Below are positions 7,143-15,813 of a stretch of 51,592 nt of DNA, piece by piece. A model generated the notes under the pieces. The model was not told where the DNA came from. It saw only the letters and a list, made by a program, of their open reading frames with translations, and searched no databases. A program made the position numbers and the translations under genes. Position 1 is the stretch's first letter. Each line of letters opens with the position of its first letter. Origin of the DNA: Deltaproteobacteria bacterium (GTDB lineage: Bacteria; Desulfobacterota; Dissulfuribacteria; Dissulfuribacterales; UBA5754); assembly GCA_036574075.1 (NCBI GenBank), contig JAINCN010000045.1:1-51592 (forward strand), given 5' to 3'.

Positions 7143-7616
7143 TTATGGTGTATGGAAGAGGTCCCAGAAGATGGCCGCCAGTGAAAACACGGTGATGACG
7201 AGGTAATTCCAGAGTTCCTTTGAGGCGGAAAGGCTCGCGACGAGGTACCTGAGGGCCTGGCGGTCCGCAGCCCCGAGGCCCCGCTCGCTCTCGAGCTTCT
7301 CAAGGAGACGGAACTCATTGATGAGCCGTCGCCTCCTCTGGATGATGAAGGTCCGGAAAAGGAAGAAGACCATGTTCCCAACGACCCCGATATACCAGAA
7401 AAGGCGTATGAGCTCGGGCCTGTAGACCTTGGCGACCAGGATGAGACGGAGTGAGATGGCGCCCGTGAGCCCGACGGCGAATGCGGCCCAGGGCACCCAT
7501 GCCGGAAGGCGGGTGGGCACCCGAGAGGACCGTAGGGTTTCGCAGGGAGATGACGGTTCGCGCAGGGACATGACAGGAAGAGATTCTATCGAAGCAGGTG
7601 ACGGAACACAACGCAT
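7143..7616 (-). CDS. Hypothetical membrane protein, three helices
   Basis: I recognise no family. Three hydrophobic segments are visible: WVPWAAFAVGLTGAISLRLI, FWYIGVVGNMVFFLFRTFII and LWNYLVITVFSLAAIFWDLF. A basic cytoplasmic stretch (IIQRRRRLINEFRLLEKLE) with helical character lies between helices two and three. The start is uncertain: ATG 7616 has an AGGGG-like site, while ATG 7661 and ATG 7571 are alternatives. It is transcribed divergently from the sensor kinase at 7694 and could share a regulatory region with it. Confidence 0.6.
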   Translation of the reverse strand: MRCVPSPASIESLPVMSLREPSSPCETLRSSRVPTRLPAWVPWAAFAVGLTGAISLRLILVAKVYRPELIRLFWYIGVVGNMVFFLFRTFIIQRRRRLINEFRLLEKLESERGLGAADRQALRYLVASLSASKELWNYLVITVFSLAAIFWDLFHTP

Positions 7617-7693
7617 AGAGAGGCCCCTGCGATGCCCGGAATGGCCGGCGGCATCGCCCATTCAGCCCGCACGCCCGGAGGTCCGGATAGTTC

Positions 7694-8734
7694 GTGAATT
7701 CCGCTAAACACATCCCCAGTGATCTGGTCCAGGCCCTCTCCCGCGTTACCGACCCCATCGCGGTCCACGACGACCGGACGTGCCTTTTCGCAAACCCCGC
7801 GCTCCTCGAGCTTCTTGGATGCGTCCGGGAGCAGGATCTCGTGGGCCTTCCCATGGGCGAGGTCCTATCCCCGTGGCCGGCCGGCCCGCCGAGGCTCGGG
7901 AGGCGGCAGGCCATGGGGAGACGAAAGACAGGTCCCCCCCTTGACCTGGACGTCATGACCCTTCCCTGCCTCGCTGACGGCGAGATCCTTTACCAAAGCG
8001 TGTTGAGAAACATCACCGAACTCAGATCCTGGGAGGACAAGCTGCTCCAGGCGGAACGCCTCGCGGCCATGGGCAAGGTGGCGGGTGAGATCGCCCACGA
8101 GATCAACAACCCCTTGGGCGGGATCCTCCTCTATGCAAACCTCATCCGCGAAGACATCCCGGCCGATACCCCGGCCGGGGCCAATCTCGAGAAGATCATA
8201 AAACTCGCCACGCGCTGCCGGATCATCGCCAAAGGCCTCCTGAACTTCAGCCGTTCCCCTACCGAGGCCTTCGCCCATGTGGACCTCAACCAGGTGATCC
8301 GGGAGATGTTCTCCATGGTGGAAGACCACCGCATGTTCAGGGACGTGGCCGTGGAGATGCGGCTCGCCGAAGATCTTCCACACCTCATGGCCGACCCTGG
8401 CCAGATGGAGCAGATGGTCCTGAATCTCGTCACGAATGCCGGAGAGGCCATCCAGGGCGCTGGGCACATCCTGATCGAGACGCGATTCTCCAATACGCCT
8501 GCGCCGACCGTGGTCTTTTCGGTCCAGGACACGGGGCCCGGGATCCCAGACGAGGTCCTTCCCCGCATCTTCGAGCCCTTCTTCACGACCAAGCGGCCAG
8601 GCAAGGGGACAGGACTCGGGCTCGCCATCACCCATGGAATCGTCCAGCGCCACGGGGGCAGGATCTCCGTCAGGAGCGTTCGTGGAAAAGGCACGACGTT
8701 CGAGGTATCCTTGCCAGTCGGAAGGGGACGCTGA
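7694..8734 (+). CDS. NtrB-type sensor histidine kinase
   Basis: A soluble 346-residue kinase has an N-terminal PAS-like domain (about 8-110, ITELRSWEDKLLQAERLAAMG linker) and a HisKA domain with phospho-acceptor H135 in GEIAHEINNPLGG. The ATPase domain carries the N box (MVLNLVTNAGEA), G1 (DTGPGIP), F (FEPFFTTK) and G2 (GKGTGLGLAI) motifs. There are no membrane helices, so it senses an internal signal. It starts with GTG 7694. The cognate sigma-54 regulator begins four bases after its stop. The signal is unknown. Confidence 0.92.
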   Translation: MNSAKHIPSDLVQALSRVTDPIAVHDDRTCLFANPALLELLGCVREQDLVGLPMGEVLSPWPAGPPRLGRRQAMGRRKTGPPLDLDVMTLPCLADGEILYQSVLRNITELRSWEDKLLQAERLAAMGKVAGEIAHEINNPLGGILLYANLIREDIPADTPAGANLEKIIKLATRCRIIAKGLLNFSRSPTEAFAHVDLNQVIREMFSMVEDHRMFRDVAVEMRLAEDLPHLMADPGQMEQMVLNLVTNAGEAIQGAGHILIETRFSNTPAPTVVFSVQDTGPGIPDEVLPRIFEPFFTTKRPGKGTGLGLAITHGIVQRHGGRISVRSVRGKGTTFEVSLPVGRGR

Positions 8735-8738
8735 CAGA

Positions 8739-10127
8739 ATGACCCCCGGCAGGATACTCATAGTTGACGATGACGCAGCCATACGGGACGGTTCGTCCCA
8801 GGCCCTCGTCCGCCAGGGGCACGAGGTCCTGCAGGCCGCAACCGGCCGAGAGGCCCTCTCCCTCCTTGACCGCTCCGAATTCGATCTTGTTTTCCTGGAC
8901 CTCAAGCTTCCGGACATCAACGGTCTCGACCTCCTGAAGACCATCCGGGAACGGGACCCCCTCGTCCAGATCGTCATGATAACGGCCTATGGGACCATCC
9001 AGAACGCGGTCGAGGCCATGCGTCTCGGGGCCAATGACTTCCTCTCCAAGCCCTTTGCCCCAGACGAGCTCCGGCTCGTGACCGACCGGGTCCTGCGGGC
9101 CCGACGTCTCACCAGGGAAAACCTCTTCCTTCGGGAGGAACTCCGCAGAAAGGAAGGGGAGACCGTCATCATCCATGGATCAAAGGCCATGGCCACCCTC
9201 CTCGAGCAGGCGGACCGGGCGGCCCCCACGGACAGCACTATCCTCATCACCGGCGAGAGCGGGACAGGCAAGGGCCTCCTTGCCCGCCGCATCCATGAAA
9301 GGAGCACAAGGCGGGAAAACCCGTTCGTAGCCGTGGACTGCTCCACTCTTGTCCCCACCCTTTTCGAAAGCGAGCTCTTCGGGCACGTGAAGGGGGCCTT
9401 TACCGGGGCCACGACCAACAAGATGGGGAAATTCGAACTCGCCAGCGGTGGTACCCTCTTTCTCGACGAGATCGGGAACGTGAGCCTCGACCTCCAGGCC
9501 AAGCTCCTCAAGGTGGTGGAGGAGAAGGTCATCTGCCGGGTGGGAAGCACGCGCCAGACAAAGGTGGACACGCGCATCATCGCGGCCACCAACCAGGACC
9601 TCAGGCAGGCGGCCCGGGAAGGACGCTTTCGGGAAGATCTCTACTTCCGCCTGAACGTGGTCTCCCTCCACATCCCCCCGCTCAGGGAGCGGCGGGAGGA
9701 CATCCCTCTCCTCGTTCGGCATTTCCTGGGGAGATTCTCGGCCAAGCACGGAAGGCCCGGCCTCGTCCCCACCGCTGGACTCCTCTCCCGCCTCAATGCC
9801 TACTCTTGGCCGGGCAACGTCCGGGAGCTCGAAAACACCATGGAAAGGCTCGTGATTTTCTCGAGCGGCTCCACCATCACCGAAGAGGACCTCGAGCTTG
9901 CCGGCATCCCAGGCAAAGCGCCGGCCGAGGCGAAGGAGACCCGCAAGGCCCCTCCGGAGTCCATGCTCACGTTCGAGCTCATTCCTCTTGAGGACGTGGA
10001 GCGCGACTACGTGGCCCGAGTCATCCGCGAGGTCGGAGGAAACCGCACCGAGGCGGCTGCCATCCTGGGCATTGACAGAAAGACCTTGCGGCTGAAGCTC
10101 AGGCGCTGGGGCATGGAGGACATGTGA
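8739..10127 (+). CDS. NtrC-family sigma-54-dependent response regulator
   Basis: This activates sigma-54 promoters after phosphorylation by the kinase upstream. The 462 residues have a receiver domain (acid pocket D10-D12, phospho-site D54 in VFLDLKLP), an AAA+ domain and a Fis-type helix-turn-helix (NRTEAAAILGIDRKTLRLKL) at the C-terminus. The AAA+ domain has Walker A GESGTGKG, sigma-54 loop GAFTGA, Walker B GGTLFLDEIG and the WPGNVRELENTMERL segment. ATG 8739 is used because homology begins at MTPGRILIVDDD. The longer frame runs back into the kinase gene. Target promoters were not identified. Confidence 0.94.
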   Translation: MTPGRILIVDDDAAIRDGSSQALVRQGHEVLQAATGREALSLLDRSEFDLVFLDLKLPDINGLDLLKTIRERDPLVQIVMITAYGTIQNAVEAMRLGANDFLSKPFAPDELRLVTDRVLRARRLTRENLFLREELRRKEGETVIIHGSKAMATLLEQADRAAPTDSTILITGESGTGKGLLARRIHERSTRRENPFVAVDCSTLVPTLFESELFGHVKGAFTGATTNKMGKFELASGGTLFLDEIGNVSLDLQAKLLKVVEEKVICRVGSTRQTKVDTRIIAATNQDLRQAAREGRFREDLYFRLNVVSLHIPPLRERREDIPLLVRHFLGRFSAKHGRPGLVPTAGLLSRLNAYSWPGNVRELENTMERLVIFSSGSTITEEDLELAGIPGKAPAEAKETRKAPPESMLTFELIPLEDVERDYVARVIREVGGNRTEAAAILGIDRKTLRLKLRRWGMEDM

Positions 10128-10912
10128 AGATCGCCACCTTTAACGCCAATTCCATCCGTTCACGTCTCCCAATCGTGATCCCCTGGCTTCGGGAAAAGGC
10201 CGTGGACATCCTCTGCATGCAGGAAACGAAGGTCACGGACGATCAGTTTCCCGCAGCTGCTTTCCAGGAGATCGGCTATCAGACCGCCTACTGTGGCCAG
10301 AAGTCCTACAACGGGGTTGCTATCGCCTCCACTCTCCCCATTGAGGACGCGGCCTTCGGACTCGGAGATGGCGAGGACTCGGCGGAAGACCAGGCCAGGC
10401 TCATCCGCTGCACGATATCAGGCATCCGGATCCTCAACGCCTACGCCCCGCAGGGAAAGGCCCTGGATCACCCCGCATTCCGTTACAAGATAGAGTGGTT
10501 CGCCCGCCTTCGCCGCCTCTTCGAGCGAGACTACAGACCCGATGAACACGTTCTACTCTGCGGAGACCTGAACGTCGCTCCAGAGCCGCGGGATGTCTAT
10601 GCCCCGGATCTGCTCGAGGGCCACGTCTGCTACAACGAGGAGGCGAGATCCGCCCTTCGCAGGGTGATGGACTGGGGGCTCGTGGACGTGTTACGCATGT
10701 TTCACCCCGAAAAGGACCTCTACACCTTCTACGACTACCGGGTCCCCAATGCGATCAAACGCCGCATGGGCTGGCGGATCGACCATATACTCGCCACACG
10801 GGCACTCGCAGATCGGGCCTTGAGCGCCGAGATCGACATGGCGCCCAGACTTGCGGACAGGCCTTCGGATCACACCTTTCTCGTGGCCGAATTCTCCTCT
10901 TTATCAATGTAA
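10124..10912 (+). CDS. xthA: Exodeoxyribonuclease III (AP endonuclease)
   Basis: This enzyme of base-excision repair cleaves at abasic sites and degrades 3' ends. Motifs of the exonuclease-endonuclease-phosphatase fold are present: TFNANSIRSRL, LCMQETKV (metal-binding Glu), YNGVAIAS, NAYAPQG, LCGDLNVAPEPRDVY, WRIDHILAT and the C-terminal SDHTFLVAEF. It starts with GTG 10124 overlapping the regulator stop (GTGA), so it is the third gene of the two-component operon. The length of 262 is normal. The reason for coupling to a regulator pair is not apparent. Confidence 0.95.
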   Translation: MKIATFNANSIRSRLPIVIPWLREKAVDILCMQETKVTDDQFPAAAFQEIGYQTAYCGQKSYNGVAIASTLPIEDAAFGLGDGEDSAEDQARLIRCTISGIRILNAYAPQGKALDHPAFRYKIEWFARLRRLFERDYRPDEHVLLCGDLNVAPEPRDVYAPDLLEGHVCYNEEARSALRRVMDWGLVDVLRMFHPEKDLYTFYDYRVPNAIKRRMGWRIDHILATRALADRALSAEIDMAPRLADRPSDHTFLVAEFSSLSM

Positions 10913-10937
10913 TACACGAAACCATTTGATTTATATC

Positions 10938-10968
10938 TCACCACAGAGGGCACGGAGAAAATCCCTCT
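10938..10968. repeat. Short CACAGAG-type repeat
   Basis: TCACCACAGAGGGCACGGAG followed by AAAATCCCTC resembles the segments at 541-577 and 45245-45325. It lies between two convergent operons. No hairpin terminator was recognised in the 81-bp gap. Confidence 0.45.
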
Positions 10969-10993
10969 TCCAGCGCTGAGCCGAAAAGCGGCA

Positions 10994-12376
10994 TCAGGCC
11001 TCGATCCCCTTGGGGAGCGTTATCGTGATCCTCGTCCAACCTCCGGGCTCGCTTTCGATCCCGACCGTGCCCCCATGGAGCCTCACGATCTCCCGGACGA
11101 TGGAAAGTCCGAGACCTGCCCCCCCGTAGCCAGTGGCTCTGGACCTCTCTACCCGATAAAACTGCTCAAAGACCTTCTCCAGATCCTCCTTCGGTATGCC
11201 GAGGCCCGTGTTCGAGAGCGAAATCTTTATGAATGCACCTTCAGCCGTCATCCAGAGGCGGACGAGACCACCCTTTTCATTGTACTTGACGGCGTTATCC
11301 AGGATGTTTATGAGCATCCTCCGGATCCGGTCCCTGTCACCATGGATGGTCAATTCCTCCGGGATCTCCCTTTCGAGGCGGATCCCCTCCCGTTCCATGA
11401 CGGGCGCCATGTCTTCCAGCACAGAAAGGGCCAGGGCCGAAAGATCGAAGGTCTCCTTTTTGAGGGACGGGTTCGCCTCGAGGACGGAGAGTTCCATAAG
11501 GGACCTCACGAGCCGGTCCATCCTCAAGAGATTGCGCCCCTGGGATTCGAGCCTCTTCTGAAAGGACTCGGGGAGGTCGGTCCTCAGGGCGGCATCCTCG
11601 AAAAAGAGCCTCAGCATGGCGATCGGGCTCTTGAGTTCGTGTGATGCGTCGGCGAGAAACCGCTTCTGGCGGGCAAAGGAGAGCTGGATGCGGTCGAACA
11701 TGTGGTTCAGACACTCGGAAAGCTCATAGATCTCGTCCCGGGTCTTCCCAAGGGGGATCCTTTTGTCCAGGGTCTTTTCCGTGATCTCGCGGGCAAGCCT
11801 GTTGATGGCCGCTATGGGTTCAACGATCCTTCCCGCAAGGACGTGGCTCAGATAGACGAGGAGCCCGGTAGAGACGAGGAGCCCTATGGCAAAGGCGACG
11901 GCAAGGTCCAGGATCTCATCCTCGAGTTCCTCCATGGGGCCCGCGACCTGCACCCAGTGACGTGCGCCAGAGATATCCCTCTCGAAGACCCGGATCCGGA
12001 ACCATACGCGTTTCGGACCTTCGGCCCCTTTTCCAGGCAGCTCGATCCTGGTCATGTAGGCCCCCCGGCCGAACTCGAGGGGGAGATCCACGGCCTTGGC
12101 GAGCGGGGACTGATAGACCGGCCACAAATCCCCATCATAGACCCTGACCCATGGCGCCCAGGCAGCGGCGAAATAGGCGTCCAGCCTAAGCGCGGCCTCC
12201 GCTTGGGGTTGCGCGGACAATTCCTGGGCCACGAACCGTGCCGTTGTCTTCATATGATCGTCCATGATCTCGAAGGGCTGCTCCACCATCTCGATGAAGA
12301 TCACGAGGGAAAAGACGAGGCTGGTCACAAGGCCTGCCCCCGTGATCCAGAGGACGATCCTGTGTCTAATCTTCAA
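10994..12376 (-). CDS. Membrane sensor histidine kinase (CpxA/EnvZ class)
   Basis: A 460-residue sensor has one membrane helix at about 7-30, a periplasmic domain of about 120 residues and a second helix at about 157-180. A HAMP linker (RIVEPIAAINRLAREI) and a HisKA domain with H246 in ADASHELKSPIAM follow. The ATPase domain shows NILDNAVKYNEKGG, NTGLGIPKEDL, FEQFYRVERSR and YGGAGLGLSIV. Its ATG overlaps the stop of the OmpR-type regulator gene (ATGA), which makes the two a pair. The periplasmic domain has no recognisable ligand fold. Its neighbour upstream is the polysaccharide locus, so an envelope role is possible but inferred. Confidence 0.92.
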   Translation of the reverse strand: MKIRHRIVLWITGAGLVTSLVFSLVIFIEMVEQPFEIMDDHMKTTARFVAQELSAQPQAEAALRLDAYFAAAWAPWVRVYDGDLWPVYQSPLAKAVDLPLEFGRGAYMTRIELPGKGAEGPKRVWFRIRVFERDISGARHWVQVAGPMEELEDEILDLAVAFAIGLLVSTGLLVYLSHVLAGRIVEPIAAINRLAREITEKTLDKRIPLGKTRDEIYELSECLNHMFDRIQLSFARQKRFLADASHELKSPIAMLRLFFEDAALRTDLPESFQKRLESQGRNLLRMDRLVRSLMELSVLEANPSLKKETFDLSALALSVLEDMAPVMEREGIRLEREIPEELTIHGDRDRIRRMLINILDNAVKYNEKGGLVRLWMTAEGAFIKISLSNTGLGIPKEDLEKVFEQFYRVERSRATGYGGAGLGLSIVREIVRLHGGTVGIESEPGGWTRITITLPKGIEA

Positions 12377-13053
12377 CGATCTTGGCCTCTTATTATGTAT
12401 CCCACGCCGCGGATCGTCTCGATCAGCCTGCCCTGGGCATCCCCGAGCTTGCGGCGCAGATTCTTGATGTGGACATCTATGTAATTGGACATGGCGAAGG
12501 GATCGAATTCGTCACCCCAGACGTGCTCGGCGAGGCTGAATCGGGATACGGCGCGACCCTTGTTGTAAAGAAGGAACTCCAGAATGGCGAATTCCTTGGG
12601 GGTGAGCTGGACCGGGGAGCCCTTGTGCCGCACCTCACGTGTTACAGTGTCAAGCTCGATCGCCCATGCGGAAAGGACAGGAGAGGCGTGTTCGCTCCCC
12701 CTTCTTAAAAGCGCCCTCACCCGGGCAAGGAGCTCTGCGGAGGAGAAAGGCTTGGCCAGATAGTCGTCCGCGCCAAGATCAAGGCCCTTCACCTTGTCGT
12801 CCGTGTCCCCGCGGGCGGTGAGCATGAGAACGGGTGTGGTTATCTTCTCCCTTCGCATCTCCCGAAGAACGGCGAACCCGTCCAGTTTGGGAAGCATTAT
12901 GTCGAGGATGACGAGATCAAAGGGCTGGACCATGATCCTCTCCATGGCCTTTTCTCCATCCAGGGCGGTTTCGACGTCATATCTCTGGCCCCTCAGGATC
13001 TCGCCTACCTCATCGAGGATCGTCCTTTCATCGTCCACCAGAAAGATTCGCAT
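12373..13053 (-). CDS. OmpR/PhoB-type response regulator
   Basis: The 226 residues hold a receiver domain and a winged-helix DNA-binding domain. The receiver has D7-D8, phospho-site D51 in LVILDIMLPKLDGF, MLTARGDTDDKV and DYLAKPFS. The DNA-binding domain shows VQLTPKEFAILEFLL, HVWG and YIDVHIKNLRRKLGD. A strong AAGGAGGG site lies just before ATG 13053. Only 22 bases separate the start from MITE copy C. Any promoter close to the gene therefore lies in the MITE, unless transcription reads through from the O-antigen ligase side. Confidence 0.94.
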   Translation of the reverse strand: MRIFLVDDERTILDEVGEILRGQRYDVETALDGEKAMERIMVQPFDLVILDIMLPKLDGFAVLREMRREKITTPVLMLTARGDTDDKVKGLDLGADDYLAKPFSSAELLARVRALLRRGSEHASPVLSAWAIELDTVTREVRHKGSPVQLTPKEFAILEFLLYNKGRAVSRFSLAEHVWGDEFDPFAMSNYIDVHIKNLRRKLGDAQGRLIETIRGVGYIIRGQDR

Positions 13054-13075
13054 CCGGCCCTCCTTGATACGATTT

Positions 13076-13250
13076 CCTGAATCCGTGGATTATGTATTCA
13101 ACCTTGCGATTTTTCAGAACAAGCCGACGTCCGGGGTATTTGTGGATGGAGGCGCCCATGGACGGGGCTCGAACGGCAAATCCGCCACCATGGATGGGGG
13201 CTATTTGCCGCACGGAACAAATACCCCGGACGCCTGCTCACGGATTCAGA
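13076..13250 (+). mobile_element. MITE copy C, 175 bp with GATTT target duplication
   Basis: The left end is CCTGAATCCGTG and the right end CACGGATTCAGA (last base diverged). Exact direct repeats GATTT lie at 13071-13075 and 13251-13255. The internal palindrome (GACGTCCGGGGTATTTGT against ACAAATACCCCGGACGCC) and the inner CGGCAAAT/ATTTGCCG stem are retained. The right end supplies the stop codon of the O-antigen ligase gene. On the minus strand the left part contains CTGAAA, 17 bases, CATAAT, a possible outward promoter toward the response regulator. Confidence 0.88.
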
Positions 13251-14665
13251 GATTTGGTCAATGACCATTCCTGCATGGCGCTGCCGGACATGTTGAGGCT
13301 GTATGAGATCCCTCCGAGCAGACTTATGACATGTCCCCCGTTGGTGCTTTGAAGAGGCTCCCCGGTCAGTGCGCACAACCCGAAAATGGTCAAGGTCCCG
13401 ACGACAAGAAAAAAGAGATCAGATGGAATCAACCCCTTTCTGAAATTCATCCATGCCGCCCTGAAGATCAGGAAAAACATGAGCGAAACCATCCCAAAAC
13501 CAATGATCCCGAACTCAGCGAGGACATTGAAATAGGAATTGTGAAAATGGGGAAACCGTAAGCCAGCAGCCTCGCTCAATCCGCTCGAGTCGATCAGTGC
13601 CTCCATTGTGCCCGGACCCCACCCGATGAGTGGACGTGACAGAAACTCCTTCCAGAAAGCGCCGAAAAGCAGCCAGTGTTGTCCGATACTGGACCTGAGT
13701 AATTCGGGTGAACATACATCCGCAGATCCGCCCGAAACGATCAAGACAACGGATCCATACTCGCTCATCAATCGATTCCTGATCATGTCGCTACAGGCAG
13801 GAACAAGCAGAATTATTACCAAAAAAAGGCACAATGCCATCCAGTAACATATTCTCTTTCTACGAACCCTTGCAAAAAACAGAGAGGCCGCACCAAAAGA
13901 CGGGACTGTCATCAGGGTTGCGACCCACGCCGTCCTGCTCTGGGAAAAAAGCAGGCATAAGAAAATGATCACGAAAGCACCCGCCCAGGACAGAAACCGA
14001 ACGGGAAACGATCCGGCCCGTTCCTCTCCCATCCATCGCCGGGCACAGATGATCAGACCCAGCATGAGCATGGCGCTCCATGTACCCAGGTTTACAGACG
14101 AATACCCAAAACTTGCACGCATCTGTCCGGACCAGAAGCCGTGCAGTTGCCCAGGCAGATTCACCCAGTCCAGGCGCAGGAACACACGGACCAGAAAACC
14201 GCAAAAAATCAAAAAAACGATCAGTGCGCAAAGCCTGTCCGTTTGTCCGGTTTTCCATGAAGAGATCCAGAAGGCCACGATCAGAAGGGAGAAAAAACCT
14301 CGCACAGGCCAGTTTTTCGCCGCGTCGAGGATCTTCCATGTCAGGTGAGGAAACTCGAGGGCCGCAAGGAGGCTGACTATGCACGTATACAACAAAAAGG
14401 CACAGGAGAGGATCAGAAAGGGGTCCCTTGAAAATCCTCTCCATTTTGTGCCCTGTTTCAGGAAAAGGCCGGCCATCATCATGATCAGGCCGATATTTGC
14501 CTTTGAAACATCAAGCAGGGCAAAAAAGGAATAAAAAAGGAGGCCTAAATACCCCAGCAGATCCGGCGTTTCCCAACTGTCATGAAGACGGATCAAACCG
14601 GGCAAGAACCCCTTTGATTCCTTCGATTCGAGCCGCCCCTTGTCATCCACCATCGCATCTTTCAT
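13238..14665 (-). CDS. O-antigen ligase-like (Wzy_C) membrane protein
   Basis: This polytopic protein of 475 residues has about ten to twelve helices. It resembles O-antigen ligases/polymerases that transfer or polymerise glycans at the periplasmic face. The Wzy_C region is seen in the long periplasmic loop with GWGPGTMEALID and HFHNSYFNVLAEFGIIG (the His-containing ligase motif). Base composition is more AT-rich than in neighbours, as usual for polysaccharide loci. The last codons (LNP, stop TGA) come from MITE copy C. Removing the MITE gives an 11-codon longer end that overlaps the response-regulator start, so the present C-terminus is slightly truncated. Confidence 0.85.
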   Translation of the reverse strand: MKDAMVDDKGRLESKESKGFLPGLIRLHDSWETPDLLGYLGLLFYSFFALLDVSKANIGLIMMMAGLFLKQGTKWRGFSRDPFLILSCAFLLYTCIVSLLAALEFPHLTWKILDAAKNWPVRGFFSLLIVAFWISSWKTGQTDRLCALIVFLIFCGFLVRVFLRLDWVNLPGQLHGFWSGQMRASFGYSSVNLGTWSAMLMLGLIICARRWMGEERAGSFPVRFLSWAGAFVIIFLCLLFSQSRTAWVATLMTVPSFGAASLFFARVRRKRICYWMALCLFLVIILLVPACSDMIRNRLMSEYGSVVLIVSGGSADVCSPELLRSSIGQHWLLFGAFWKEFLSRPLIGWGPGTMEALIDSSGLSEAAGLRFPHFHNSYFNVLAEFGIIGFGMVSLMFFLIFRAAWMNFRKGLIPSDLFFLVVGTLTIFGLCALTGEPLQSTNGGHVISLLGGISYSLNMSGSAMQEWSLTKSLNP

Positions 14666-14705
14666 AGGGCGTTACGGGCGGCATGTACGGATGCCACAGT
14701 GGCCA

Positions 14706-15803
14706 TCATCCCAGTCCCATCACATGGAGATATCTTCTCCCGGCGTATTCACATCCGAAACGCGCGGCCCCGGCCGTAAGGACCTCTGAAGGCAGGGGAT
14801 CATCCAGGGTCTGGATAATGGCCTCGGCCAGGGCCACTTCATCACCCACGGGAACCAGCCTGCCGAGACGCCCCCCGTCTAAGATCTCCCGGGGGCCGTG
14901 CGGGCAATCCGCTGCGACAACGGGCACGCCAAGGGCCAGGGCCTCGGCGAGCACATTGCCGAATGCATCGCTCCGGGAAGCAGAGACCACCATCGAGGCC
15001 CTCTTCATGAAGGCCCAAGGATTCCGCTGAAATCCGAGCAGAGCGAAATCCCCTGCGATGCCAAGTTCCTGGGCCTCCCTGAGGAGTGCATCGGCCTGGG
15101 GACCCTCGCCAAGCACGGCCAGTCGGACACATCTCAACCGGCGGACCTGAGCGAAGGCGCGAAGAAGGACATCAAATCCCTTCTCAGGCATCAGGCGTCC
15201 CACCCCAAGGAGAACCGGGACATCCCAGCGCCGAAACCAGGGATGATCCACGGGTTCGTCCGCGGCCTCCAGCAACTCAGGGGTCACGACGAGATTGTGG
15301 ATGACATGGACCTTGCAGTCAGGGGCCGAGGTCAATCGTGCGAAGTCCGCTGCAAGACCGTGCGAAATCGCGATAACCCCGTCACATCTTGCAGCAATGT
15401 TCTTTAAAAGCCTCTTCCTGTTTTCGGGAAGGGCGCTGTGGAAGCTCGCCCACACCCTCACACCGGTCATCGGAACGGCCGCAAGCCACGAGGCGATCTG
15501 GCAGGCCCTGACGTCCAGGGCGAGCACGGAACAGGTCCCTAACTGAAACAAAAATTTCAAAAATTCGAAAAAGATTCCGACCCGTGACCGGGCATGGAGA
15601 AAACGGAATCGGACCGCTGGATCCACCGCATCCAGGAGAAAATGGCCGGGTTTTGGCCTTCGCATCACGATGTACACGGCATGGCCTGATCTTGCGAAAA
15701 AATTGGCAAGCCTCCCCATGCTTATGGCAGTGCCCCCGCGATTTCTCCCCGGGTGTTTGCTGACAAGCCCAAAAATGATGATTGGCCGTGGGGATTCGGG
15801 CAT
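14706..15803 (-). CDS. GT4 family glycosyltransferase
   Basis: This is a GT-B fold retaining glycosyltransferase, cytoplasmic, probably adding a sugar to a lipopolysaccharide or exopolysaccharide intermediate. The N-terminal half has HPGRNRGGTAISMGRLA. The C-terminal donor-binding half has VLLGVGRLMPEKGFDVLLRA, LGEGPQ, GFQRNPWAFMKRAS and a variant acidic motif region SDAFGNVLAEALALGVPVV. ATG 15803 is taken because it lies ten bases after the methyltransferase stop and precedes the first beta strand; the longer frame overlaps that gene. The C-terminal DCPHGPREILDGG stretch is shared with the three glycosyltransferases at 16.9-20.2 kb. Confidence 0.88.
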   Translation of the reverse strand: MPESPRPIIIFGLVSKHPGRNRGGTAISMGRLANFFARSGHAVYIVMRRPKPGHFLLDAVDPAVRFRFLHARSRVGIFFEFLKFLFQLGTCSVLALDVRACQIASWLAAVPMTGVRVWASFHSALPENRKRLLKNIAARCDGVIAISHGLAADFARLTSAPDCKVHVIHNLVVTPELLEAADEPVDHPWFRRWDVPVLLGVGRLMPEKGFDVLLRAFAQVRRLRCVRLAVLGEGPQADALLREAQELGIAGDFALLGFQRNPWAFMKRASMVVSASRSDAFGNVLAEALALGVPVVAADCPHGPREILDGGRLGRLVPVGDEVALAEAIIQTLDDPLPSEVLTAGAARFGCEYAGRRYLHVMGLG

Positions 15804-15813
15804 TTCAGGCGGG

